A DNA stretch of 5,125 nt from NCBI GenBank assembly GCA_002779455.1, contig PEWM01000245.1, forward strand, positions 1 through 5,125, given 5' to 3'. The notes beneath the pieces were generated by a model. It searched no databases. It had not been told where the DNA came from and worked only from the letters and a program-made list of their open reading frames with translations. Numbering within the stretch: position 1 is the stretch's first letter; each line of letters begins with the position of its first letter. This DNA comes from Deltaproteobacteria bacterium CG07_land_8_20_14_0_80_60_11. Lineage in GTDB: Bacteria > Desulfobacterota > Desulfobaccia > Desulfobaccales > 0-14-0-80-60-11. This document shows, piece by piece, positions 1-4,963 of this stretch. The position numbers and the translations under genes were made by a program.

Positions 1-131
1 TTGGGACACCAAGTAAATAACGGAAGTTCCTCACTTTTTCTGGGCAAAATGCAGGTTAACGTATTGATAATTAGGGAATAAAGGGGTTTTTTGGGGCCTG
101 ATTCTGTACCCATGTAAATACAATTAAAAGC

Positions 132-158
132 TTGACAAGCAGAGATTCTCAATATAAT
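132..158 (+). promoter_or_regulatory. Sigma-70-like promoter of the transposase remnant
   Basis: TTGACA at 132-137 and TATAAT at 153-158 are both perfect consensus hexamers in an AT-rich stretch. They are separated by 15 bp, shorter than the optimal 17. Transcription would be expected to start about 165, almost on the transposase ATG at 167. No Shine-Dalgarno sequence precedes that ATG, so any transcript would be nearly leaderless. This may be an IS-borne promoter able to read rightward into flanking DNA. Confidence 0.5.
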
Positions 159-166
159 TATAACCC

Positions 167-923
167 ATGTATATAGATGTTGTGCCCAACCGTAACTCCC
201 CTCCTGCCATCTTGCTGCGGGAAGCGCGGCGCCAAGGCAAAAGGATCGTCAAGGTGACCCTGGCCAACCTGTCCCATCTTCCTCCCCAAAGGATTGATAT
301 CCTGCGGCGAGCCCTTAAGGGAGAACTGGATGAGTTGGCCTTCTGTAAGACTCCTGCTGCTCTTGGCAAGGCCCAGCCTTCGGGGCCCTGTTTGTCGCCA
401 AAACCTGGTGCGGCCGTCCCGGCATTACTGCTGCCTTAGGAAAAAATCGTTATACTCCTTTTTAGCCGTCGTTATTCAAGTCAATCGGCTCCGCAACTTT
501 TTTTCTATGATGTAACCTCCTCCTATTTGGAGGGAACCGGCAATGAACTGGCCGAGTATGGTTACAATCGTGATAAAAAACCAGGCAAGACGCAAATAGT
601 AATCGGGCTGCTTACCGATATTTACGGCGCTCCGGTAGCAGTTCGGGTGTTCGATGACAATACCAATGATACTACAACAGCTCCAGAACAAATAAGCATT
701 CTGTCTGAGCAATTCGGGGTACAACAAATTACCTTAGTGGGCGTTATAAAGACCTTAGCAAAGTAGAGCAGGCTTTTCGCACCAATGGCTGACCAACGAG
801 GTGCGGATCTCGCGCCTCCCCAAACCCACGGCCGCCCAAACGGAAATTTTGCAGGCCCTGGAGATCAACCTCCCCGAGGCTGTATGCGTACCCAGTAAAA
901 ATTTACCCGCCTCAGGCTCATGA
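167..923 (+). pseudogene. IS1634-family transposase pseudogene with internal deletions and frameshifts
   Basis: Recognisable pieces of one transposase run in order across three frames. 167 to about 349 (frame 2) is the N-terminus, with VPNRNSPPAILLRE and KVTLANLSHLPP. About 382-462 (frame 1) carries GALFVAK and GITAALGKNR. 462 to about 494 (frame 0) reads LAVVIQVNRL. 497-743 (frame 2) is the start of the catalytic core, LFFYDVTSSYLEG through GLLTDIYGAPVAVRVF to ITLVG; the Asp codon at 509-511 is the expected first DDE residue. 745-783 (frame 1) reads YKDLSKVEQAFRT, whose Glu codon (766-768) is the expected third catalytic residue. 786-923 (frame 0) is the C-terminal tail, WLTNEVRISRLPKPTAAQTE onward. 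The GDRGM block with the second Asp and the long D-to-E insert are missing. Family members are roughly 550-600 residues, so more than half is lost. The gene is certainly non-functional. The family call rests on remembered motif order. Confidence 0.85.
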
Positions 924-960
924 GCGACTGCCCGGAAAAGCTTTCACCAGGCTGCCCATC

Positions 961-994
961 TCACCCTCTCCCCCCAGCGAGGGTGAGGGGGGAG
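961..994. repeat. C/G-rich inverted-repeat element with two overlapping stems
   Basis: TCACCCTC (961-968) is perfectly complementary to GAGGGTGA (979-986), with a 10-nt loop. CTCCCCCC (968-975) is perfectly complementary to GGGGGGAG (987-994). The second stem uses the loop of the first, so the two either alternate or combine into an H-type pseudoknot topology in RNA. Short CTCACCCTCTCCCC / GGGGAGAGGGTGAG intergenic repeats are common in GC-rich bacterial genomes, and this looks like one degenerate copy. A few T residues follow (998-1002), but the tract is interrupted from the stem by GAAA, so it is not a clean terminator. Confidence 0.55.
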
Positions 995-1053
995 AAATTT
1001 TTCATGATTTACGGGTGAGCAAACGGCTCAGGCGCGACGGCTGTCTTTTTTCC

Positions 1054-1059
1054 GGGGAG
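1054..1059 (+). promoter_or_regulatory. Shine-Dalgarno of the hpnI leader ORF
   Basis: GGGGAG at 1054-1059 lies 5 nt before the ATG at 1065 and 8 nt before the adjacent ATG at 1068. It is the only good ribosome-binding site between the transposon remnant and hpnI, whose own start at 1151 lacks one. This site is the main reason to consider the short upstream ORF real. Confidence 0.4.
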
Positions 1060-1064
1060 ATGGT

Positions 1065-1151
1065 ATGATGGTAGGGCCCTGCCGGGCAGTTTACTCCATG
1101 ACCTTGGGCGGCCCACGCCGGGGCTTGAGCCGGCGCCGACCTGAAACCTGA
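1065..1151 (+). CDS. Possible 28-aa leader ORF overlapping the hpnI start
   Basis: An ORF of 28 codons starts with two consecutive ATGs (1065, 1068) behind a GGGGAG ribosome-binding site and ends at TGA 1149-1151. That stop shares its last base with the hpnI ATG (TGATG arrangement), the classic layout for translational coupling. The predicted peptide is basic, ending in a run that includes LSRRRPET, with no signal sequence, membrane segment or domain I recognise. hpnI has no Shine-Dalgarno of its own and cannot extend upstream past an in-frame TGA at 1142, so termination-reinitiation is a plausible way to translate it. Against this, in a GC-rich region a 28-codon ORF can arise by chance, and the same bases contain TATGAT (1064-1069), which could instead be a -10 box. 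Function unknown. Confidence 0.3.
   Translation: MMVGPCRAVYSMTLGGPRRGLSRRRPET
1116..1135 (+). other. Hairpin in the hpnI leader
   Basis: CGCC (1116-1119) pairs with GGCG (1132-1135), and GGCT (1122-1125) pairs with AGCC (1128-1131), with a two-base bulge (GG, 1120-1121) and a tight loop. It sits 15 nt before the hpnI start and inside the candidate leader ORF, so it could hinder direct ribosome access to hpnI and be melted by ribosomes translating the leader. GC-rich sequence forms such stems easily, so the regulatory role is inference only. Confidence 0.2.
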
Positions 1152-2293
1152 TGGGCGCCATGACGTATCTGGTTTTTCTCCTGCTGACGGCGGCCTGGTG
1201 CTACCAGTTCCTGGCCCTGGTCTCCCTGGGGCGATTTTTCCGCCCCTCTTCCTCGGCCCCGCCGGTCGAAACCGGCCCCGGCATCACCGTCTTCAAGCCC
1301 CTCAAGGGTCTTTCACCCCTCTCCCGGGAATGCCTGACGAGCTTTCTGACCCAGGGTTACCACCCCTACCAGGTGCTCTTTGGGGTGCGGGACCCGGATG
1401 ACCCGGTGCTGGCCCTCCTCCAGGAATTGGCCCGGGCCCATCCCCGGTGCGACCTTTCGGTGGTCATCTGTCCGGAAGACCTGGGCCTCAACCCCAAGAT
1501 CAGCACCTTGCGCCAGCTTATGCCCCGGGCCCGGTATGACCTCCTGGTGATCGCCGACGGGGATGTCAAGGTGGGCTCCGATTACTTAGCCCAGGTGGCT
1601 GCGGCCTTCCGGCAGCCGGGGGTGGGCCTGGTAAGCTGCCCCTACCGGGCCGGCCCCAGCCGCACCCTGGGCTCCTGGCTGGAGGCCCTGACCATCGCCG
1701 CCGATTTCATCCCTTCGGTAGCGGTCGCCAACTACGTCGAGGGCATTCGCTTCGCCCTGGGGGCCGCCATGGCCCTGACCCGGCAGGCCCTCGCCGCCAT
1801 CGGCGGCCTGGCTCCCCTGGCCGACTTCCTGGCGGACGACTATCAGTTGGGCTTCCGGGTCGCCCAGACCGGGCTTCAGGTAAAAATCCTCCCTTACGTG
1901 GTGGAGACCAACAACCCGGAGATGAGTTTCTCGGATTATCTGGCCCACCAGCTCCGCTGGGCCCGCACCTACCGGGTCTGCCGCCCGGCGGGTTATCTGG
2001 CCTACGGCATCACCCACGCCCTGATGTACAGCCTCGCCATCCTCCTGGGTTCGGGCCTGGCCCCCTGGGCCTGGGGTCTGGCGGCGGCCACCCTGATCCT
2101 CCGGGGAACCCTGGCCGGGTTCTCCGGGCGCCGCTGTCTCAGGGGCGACCTGCCCCTGTGGGCCTTTGCCCTCCTGCCTCTGAAAGACCTGCTCGCCTTC
2201 GGACTCTGGCTCGTGAGTTTCCTGGGCCGCCGGGTCGCCTGGGGGGGGTGCTCTTTCCGGGTGACCCCGGAGGGAAAACTGGCGCCCCAGTAG
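1151..2293 (+). CDS. hpnI: HpnI-like hopanoid glycosyltransferase (GT2/GT21 ceramide glucosyltransferase-type)
   Basis: This is a membrane glycosyltransferase of the ceramide glucosyltransferase-like family. HpnI transfers an N-acetylglucosamine unit to bacteriohopanetetrol in hopanoid head-group synthesis. The 380-residue protein has one N-terminal membrane segment (about 4-27) and a cytoplasmic GT-A domain: ITVFKPLKG (45-53), NPKISTL (114-120), the ADGDVKV metal/sugar-nucleotide motif (Asp136, Asp138), the LADDYQLG motif (Asp229, Asp230) and HQLRWARTYR (266-275), the counterpart of the (Q/R)XXRW motif. Two or three C-terminal hydrophobic segments lie between about 283 and 360. All expected catalytic motifs are present and the length is normal. 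ATG 1160 is an alternative start; neither has a Shine-Dalgarno, and an in-frame TGA at 1142 blocks extension. No other hpn genes are adjacent, so a glycolipid or sphingolipid acceptor cannot be excluded. Confidence 0.75.
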   Translation: MGAMTYLVFLLLTAAWCYQFLALVSLGRFFRPSSSAPPVETGPGITVFKPLKGLSPLSRECLTSFLTQGYHPYQVLFGVRDPDDPVLALLQELARAHPRCDLSVVICPEDLGLNPKISTLRQLMPRARYDLLVIADGDVKVGSDYLAQVAAAFRQPGVGLVSCPYRAGPSRTLGSWLEALTIAADFIPSVAVANYVEGIRFALGAAMALTRQALAAIGGLAPLADFLADDYQLGFRVAQTGLQVKILPYVVETNNPEMSFSDYLAHQLRWARTYRVCRPAGYLAYGITHALMYSLAILLGSGLAPWAWGLAAATLILRGTLAGFSGRRCLRGDLPLWAFALLPLKDLLAFGLWLVSFLGRRVAWGGCSFRVTPEGKLAPQ

Positions 2294-2327
2294 GTGATTT
2301 TCAGGGAGGACGAGGCAGGGTCGCGAT

Positions 2328-2373
2328 CCATAAATTGTATGATATAAACCCAGTCCGCCCCCCCTTGTATAAA
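2328..2373 (+). promoter_or_regulatory. AT-rich candidate promoter region of larB
   Basis: The 117-bp gap between hpnI and larB contains an AT-rich island in otherwise very GC-rich DNA. It holds several -10-like hexamers (TATGAT 2338-2343, TATAAA 2343-2348, TATAAA 2368-2373), but I find no convincing -35 at the right spacing for any of them. TTGTAT occurs twice, at 2335-2340 and 2365-2370, exactly 30 bp apart, which could be an activator or repressor site or chance. A run of seven C lies between them (2358-2364). The position suggests larB has its own promoter. Confidence 0.3.
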
Positions 2374-2398
2374 TTTGACTTTCGCGCCGGTCTCAGTT

Positions 2399-2403
2399 AA
2401 GGA
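2399..2403 (+). promoter_or_regulatory. Ribosome-binding site of larB
   Basis: AAGGA lies 7 nt before the ATG at 2411. This supports that start, which also gives the family's typical N-terminal beginning. Confidence 0.6.
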
Positions 2404-2410
2404 ATGATCC

Positions 2411-3163
2411 ATGGATAGCAAAGTTCTGCAGCAGTTGCTGGAGGAGGTTAAGGCCGGACGCCTGCCGGTGGCCGAAGCCGTAGAGCGCCTCCGGACCCTG
2501 CCCTTCGAAGACCTGGGATTCGCCCGGGTGGACCATCACCGCCAGCTCCGCCAGAGTTTCCCCGAAGTGGTGTTCGCCGCGGGCAAGAGCCTGGAGCAGG
2601 TCCGGGGCATCCTCACGTCGCTCTGCGCCCGGGCCGACCACGTCCTGGTGACCCGCCTGGCCCCCGAGGCGGCGGCGGCGCTGCAACTTGACTTCCCCAA
2701 CGCCCGCTATCACTGCGATTCCCAGGCGTTGACCCTCAGCCGGGGAGAAGTCCCCGACCGGGGCCGGGGCTTGATCCTGGTGATTTCGGCCGGAACCTCC
2801 GATATCCCCGTGGCCGAAGAGGCCCTGGTCACCGCCCAAATCATGGGCCACCGGGCCGAGGCCCTGTACGACGTGGGGGTGGCCGGCCTGCACCGCCTCC
2901 TGGCCCACCAGGAACTGCTGGCCCAGGCCACCTGCTGCATCGTGGTGGCGGGCATGGAAGGGGCGCTGCCCAGCGTGGTGGCGGGGCTGGTGGACCGGCC
3001 GGTGATCGCGGTGCCCACCAGCGTGGGGTACGGCGCTTCTTTCGGCGGCCTGGCGGCGCTGTTGGCCATGCTCAACTCCTGCGCCGCGGGCCTGGCGGTG
3101 GTCAACATCGACAACGGTTTCGGCGCCGGCTACCTGGCGGCCCTGATGAACCGCAAGGATTGA
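2411..3163 (+). CDS. larB: Pyridinium-3,5-biscarboxylic acid mononucleotide synthase LarB
   Basis: LarB carboxylates the pyridinium ring of nicotinate adenine dinucleotide and releases AMP, giving the mononucleotide that LarE (sulfur insertion) and LarC (nickel insertion) turn into the nickel-pincer cofactor of lactate racemase and related enzymes. The 250 residues match the family length. The N-terminal part (1-70) has the helical start and the DHHRQLRQSFPEVVFAAGK block (41-59). The C-terminal part is the PurE/AIR-carboxylase-like domain: SAGTSDIPVAEEA (126-138), YDVGVAGLHRLL (153-164), VVAGMEGALPSVVAGL (178-193), PVIAVPTSVGYGASFGG (197-213) and NSCAAGLAVVNIDNGFGAG (222-240). Cys224 in NSC corresponds to the cysteine (Cys221 in Lactobacillus plantarum LarB) reported to form a covalent substrate adduct. 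No larC or larE is visible here, so those genes must be elsewhere if the pathway is complete. Confidence 0.93.
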   Translation: MDSKVLQQLLEEVKAGRLPVAEAVERLRTLPFEDLGFARVDHHRQLRQSFPEVVFAAGKSLEQVRGILTSLCARADHVLVTRLAPEAAAALQLDFPNARYHCDSQALTLSRGEVPDRGRGLILVISAGTSDIPVAEEALVTAQIMGHRAEALYDVGVAGLHRLLAHQELLAQATCCIVVAGMEGALPSVVAGLVDRPVIAVPTSVGYGASFGGLAALLAMLNSCAAGLAVVNIDNGFGAGYLAALMNRKD

Positions 3164-3167
3164 TGCA

Positions 3168-3173
3168 GAGGAG
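3168..3173 (+). promoter_or_regulatory. Ribosome-binding site supporting a GTG start
   Basis: GAGGAG lies 9 nt before GTG 3183. In-frame stops at 3144 and 3147, with no ATG, GTG or TTG codon in frame between them and 3183, make this GTG the only reasonable start for the lipoprotein gene. Confidence 0.55.
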
Positions 3174-3182
3174 AGTAAGGGC

Positions 3183-3914
3183 GTGTTACAAACTCTGATA
3201 GCAGTCACGTTGGGACTCAGCCTGATGATGACCGGCTGCGCGGCGTTGAAGGCGGCCCCTTCCACGGGCGCCGGTTTTGTGCCCATGGCGCAGATGGCTC
3301 AGCGGGCAGACCTCCCTTTCCAGAAGGTCTGGTTCAAGGACGGCGTAGATTTCAAGCGCTATAAGAGCATATATATCCCGAAGGTGCACACCGATTACCT
3401 CCTGCAGTCCAACTGGTGGCCGCAAAACTTCCGCCAGGGCCAGATGCAGGAAGATTTGGCCACCATGGCGCAATACATGCAACAGGAATTCAAAACCGCT
3501 TTTCGTAACGATCCTTACCGGCGTTTTCAGGTGGTGGATGTCCCGCAGAAAGGTTCCCTGACCCTTGAACTGGCGCTCACGGAGCTGGTTCCCAGCAATG
3601 TGGCGCTCAGCGTGTTGGAGTATGCCCCCTATGGCGGCGGCACCGCGGTCCGGGTTATGGAAAGAGCCACGGGCGCCGAGAGCACCGTGGCCTTCGAGGC
3701 CAGGATGAAGGATTCAGACACCGGTGACACCCTGGCCATGTTCGCCGACCGGCAGGTAAAAAAAATCAGGATCATTGATTTCAAGGCATTCACCTGGTAT
3801 GCCCACGGCAAGGACATCATCAAGGAGTGGGCCGAACAGTTCGTGGGACTCTCCAATCAGCGGCCGGGAGAGGTCATCGAGGGTTCCAGCGCCTTCACCC
3901 TGAGACCCTGGTAA
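3183..3914 (+). CDS. Outer-membrane-type lipoprotein, probably DUF3313 family
   Basis: A 243-residue predicted lipoprotein starting at GTG. Residues 1-18 form a hydrophobic signal ending in MMTGC, so Cys19 would be the lipidated residue. The signal is unusual in having no Lys or Arg before its hydrophobic core, and Met rather than Leu at -3. Mature parts resemble the DUF3313 lipoproteins: DFKRYKSIYIPKV (56-68), TLELALTELVPSNVALSVL (127-145) and ARMKDSDTGDTLAMFADRQV (173-192). The family has no established biochemical role, and its members are thought to be envelope-localised. The residues after the Cys do not include Asp at +2, which agrees with outer-membrane sorting. The gene begins 19 bp after larB, so co-transcription is likely. 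A functional link with LarB is not shown. The lipoprotein call is firm, the family call moderate. Confidence 0.8.
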   Translation: MLQTLIAVTLGLSLMMTGCAALKAAPSTGAGFVPMAQMAQRADLPFQKVWFKDGVDFKRYKSIYIPKVHTDYLLQSNWWPQNFRQGQMQEDLATMAQYMQQEFKTAFRNDPYRRFQVVDVPQKGSLTLELALTELVPSNVALSVLEYAPYGGGTAVRVMERATGAESTVAFEARMKDSDTGDTLAMFADRQVKKIRIIDFKAFTWYAHGKDIIKEWAEQFVGLSNQRPGEVIEGSSAFTLRPW

Positions 3915-3997
3915 AGCAAGGAAGCGGCTTGCCGAAACCAGGCTGGAGGCCCAGGCTGCCAGGTTGACCACCGCTTAGGATAAAAATCTCTGACCCC

Positions 3998-4002
3998 GGA
4001 GG
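3998..4002 (+). promoter_or_regulatory. Ribosome-binding site of the ykgJ-like gene
   Basis: GGAGG lies 10 nt before ATG 4013, slightly long but acceptable spacing, and supports that start. The 98-bp gap before the gene also has TTGACC at 3964-3969, but no matching -10 at the right distance, so I do not call a promoter. Confidence 0.5.
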
Positions 4003-4012
4003 CTCTGATTCA

Positions 4013-4825
4013 ATGGCTGACGATCCACCGGAAACGGTGTCTCTCTACCAGCAGATAGACCAGGAAGGCCTGTCCCTAAACAGCGGCTTCACGTTCCATT
4101 GCCATGAAGGACAGCCCTGCTTCAACCAGTGTTGCCGCACCCCCACCATCATCCTGAGCCCTTATGACCTCCTGCGTCTGAAACAGGGCCTGGGGATCAC
4201 TTCCACGGCATTGCGGCAGCGTTACACCCGGCAGGAAATTGAACCGAATTCCAATCTTCCCCTGGTCTTCCTTGATATTTCCCGGTCGCCGGAGACCGGT
4301 TGCCCTTTCCTGGGGGCGCAGGGCTGTACGGTTTATCCCCATCGGCCGGCGGCCTGCCGCCTCTTTCCCCTCACCATGGGCAGCCGGCTCACCGCGGGCG
4401 GCGTCGAGGACCATTACTTCTGCCGCCGGTTGGATTATTGCCGGGGATTCAATGGTGAGATCGAATGGACGGTGGCCTCCTGGATGGCCAACCAGGGATT
4501 TGGCGAATATGACCAGGGGCGCCGGGAATGGCTGGAGATCCTTCTTAAGGCCGGACTGACAGAGCTGCTTGTGGTCGACGCCCACACACAAGACCTTTTT
4601 GCCACCCTGGCTTACGACCTCGACAAATTCCGGCGGTTGGTTTTTGACCCGGTATTTCTCGAGGCTTATGATCTCAAGGCCGAGGATAGAGAAGATCTCA
4701 GGACGGACGACCTGGCCCTCCTCAGGTTCAGTTACCGGTATCTACCGACCGTCCTGTCGCCGGCGGGGGCTCAAAAGATGGAAGCGGTTATTCGCAGTTC
4801 AACCGCATTTTTCGAGATCGATTAA
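4013..4825 (+). CDS. YkgJ-family cysteine-cluster protein (putative Zn/Fe-binding)
   Basis: A 270-residue soluble protein of the YkgJ/UPF0153 family, whose conserved cysteines are proposed to chelate zinc or iron; the family also includes the flagellin N-methylase FliB. Cysteines occur at 30, 36, 40 and 41 (C-x5-C-x3-CC), then at 97, 105 and 115 in the typical CPFLGAQGCTVYPHRPAACR block (97-116), and at 137 and 143. PYDLLRLKQGLGI (50-62) is the usual helix between the clusters. No signal peptide or membrane segment is present, so it should be cytoplasmic. Residues from about 150 to 270 form a C-terminal extension without motifs I recognise, longer than in minimal members of the family of roughly 100-150 residues. 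The molecular role is unknown. The gap of 98 bp to the lipoprotein gene leaves operon membership open. Confidence 0.85.
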   Translation: MADDPPETVSLYQQIDQEGLSLNSGFTFHCHEGQPCFNQCCRTPTIILSPYDLLRLKQGLGITSTALRQRYTRQEIEPNSNLPLVFLDISRSPETGCPFLGAQGCTVYPHRPAACRLFPLTMGSRLTAGGVEDHYFCRRLDYCRGFNGEIEWTVASWMANQGFGEYDQGRREWLEILLKAGLTELLVVDAHTQDLFATLAYDLDKFRRLVFDPVFLEAYDLKAEDREDLRTDDLALLRFSYRYLPTVLSPAGAQKMEAVIRSSTAFFEID

Positions 4826-4856
4826 TACCAGAACACCGCCAGACGAGGACTTTTTT

Positions 4857-4890
4857 TGTAGGGGCACGGCGTGCCGTGCCCTGTAGGGGC
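4857..4890. repeat. TGTAGGGGC-type palindromic intergenic repeat
   Basis: TGTAGGGGC occurs twice in direct orientation (4857-4865 and 4882-4890). Between and overlapping the copies is a perfect hairpin: GGGCACGG (4862-4869), loop CGTG, CCGTGCCC (4874-4881). This pattern matches a widespread class of interspersed repeats seen between genes in GC-rich bacteria, often in many copies per genome. Seven T residues (4851-4857) come before, not after, the stem on the + strand, so it is not a standard intrinsic terminator in either direction. Confidence 0.6.
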
Positions 4891-4933
4891 GCTCGGTATC
4901 AGGCAGGGTAAAAGGCCGCTCGGCGGACTCTAA

Positions 4934-4958
4934 CCTCCCTTCTCGGTGGAAAGGGGGG
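4934..4958. repeat. Inverted repeat between convergent genes
   Basis: CCTCCCTT (4934-4941) pairs with AAGGGGGG (4951-4958), including one T-G wobble, around a 9-nt loop. It lies five bases downstream of the histidine phosphatase stop on the - strand and about 110 bases past the ykgJ-like gene stop. The location suits a bidirectional transcription barrier, but no T tract follows on either strand, so an intrinsic terminator is not supported. It may be another intergenic repeat. Confidence 0.35.
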
Positions 4959-4963
4959 AAATG

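Larger units (their letters stand above)
36..939 (+). mobile_element. Degenerate IS1634-family insertion sequence remnant (boundaries tentative)
   Basis: The region around the broken transposase is visibly less GC-rich than the rest of the window, and its first 165 bases are AT-rich non-coding DNA. A possible imperfect terminal inverted repeat frames it: TTTTCTGGGCA at 36-46 and TGCCCGGAAAA at 929-939, which match 10 of 11 when one is reverse-complemented. The right copy lies six bases after the transposase stop, as expected for an IS end. I see no clear target-site duplication, and the left copy is not strong enough to fix the boundary, so the true left end could lie before the window. The element is about 0.9 kb, while intact IS1634-family elements are typically well over 1.5 kb. 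It must be non-autonomous. Confidence 0.4.

Noticed and set aside
738..766. The string LVGVIKTLAK read as a slightly deleted LVGDRGMIKT transposase motif
   Set aside because: The next frame over the same bases reads YKDLSKVEQAFRT, a better and longer match to the family's third-acid region. The apparent IKT similarity is therefore an out-of-frame coincidence at a deletion junction.
1064..1069. TATGAT preceded by TG at 1061-1062, an extended -10-like site for hpnI
   Set aside because: The -35 position (CTGTCT, 1041-1046) is a poor match, and the same bases form the leader ORF's tandem ATGs behind a good ribosome-binding site. It remains an alternative but is not supported enough to list.
1586..2421. 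Two - strand open frames opposite hpnI
   Set aside because: Both are opposite well-supported hpnI coding sequence and have biased composition without family resemblance.
2393..3286. A 297-codon open frame on the - strand across larB
   Set aside because: It is antisense to a clear LarB protein, has low-complexity GC-driven composition (rich in Gly, His, Arg, Gln) and no recognisable motif. Long antisense frames are common opposite GC-rich genes.
3938..3958. CCAGGCTG direct repeat (3938-3945 and 3951-3958) upstream of the ykgJ-like gene
   Set aside because: Eight bases repeated in GC-rich DNA with 5-bp spacing is easily chance, and nothing else marks it as an operator.
4934..4958. Intrinsic terminator between the convergent genes
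   Set aside because: The stem is present but no T-rich tract follows it on either strand.
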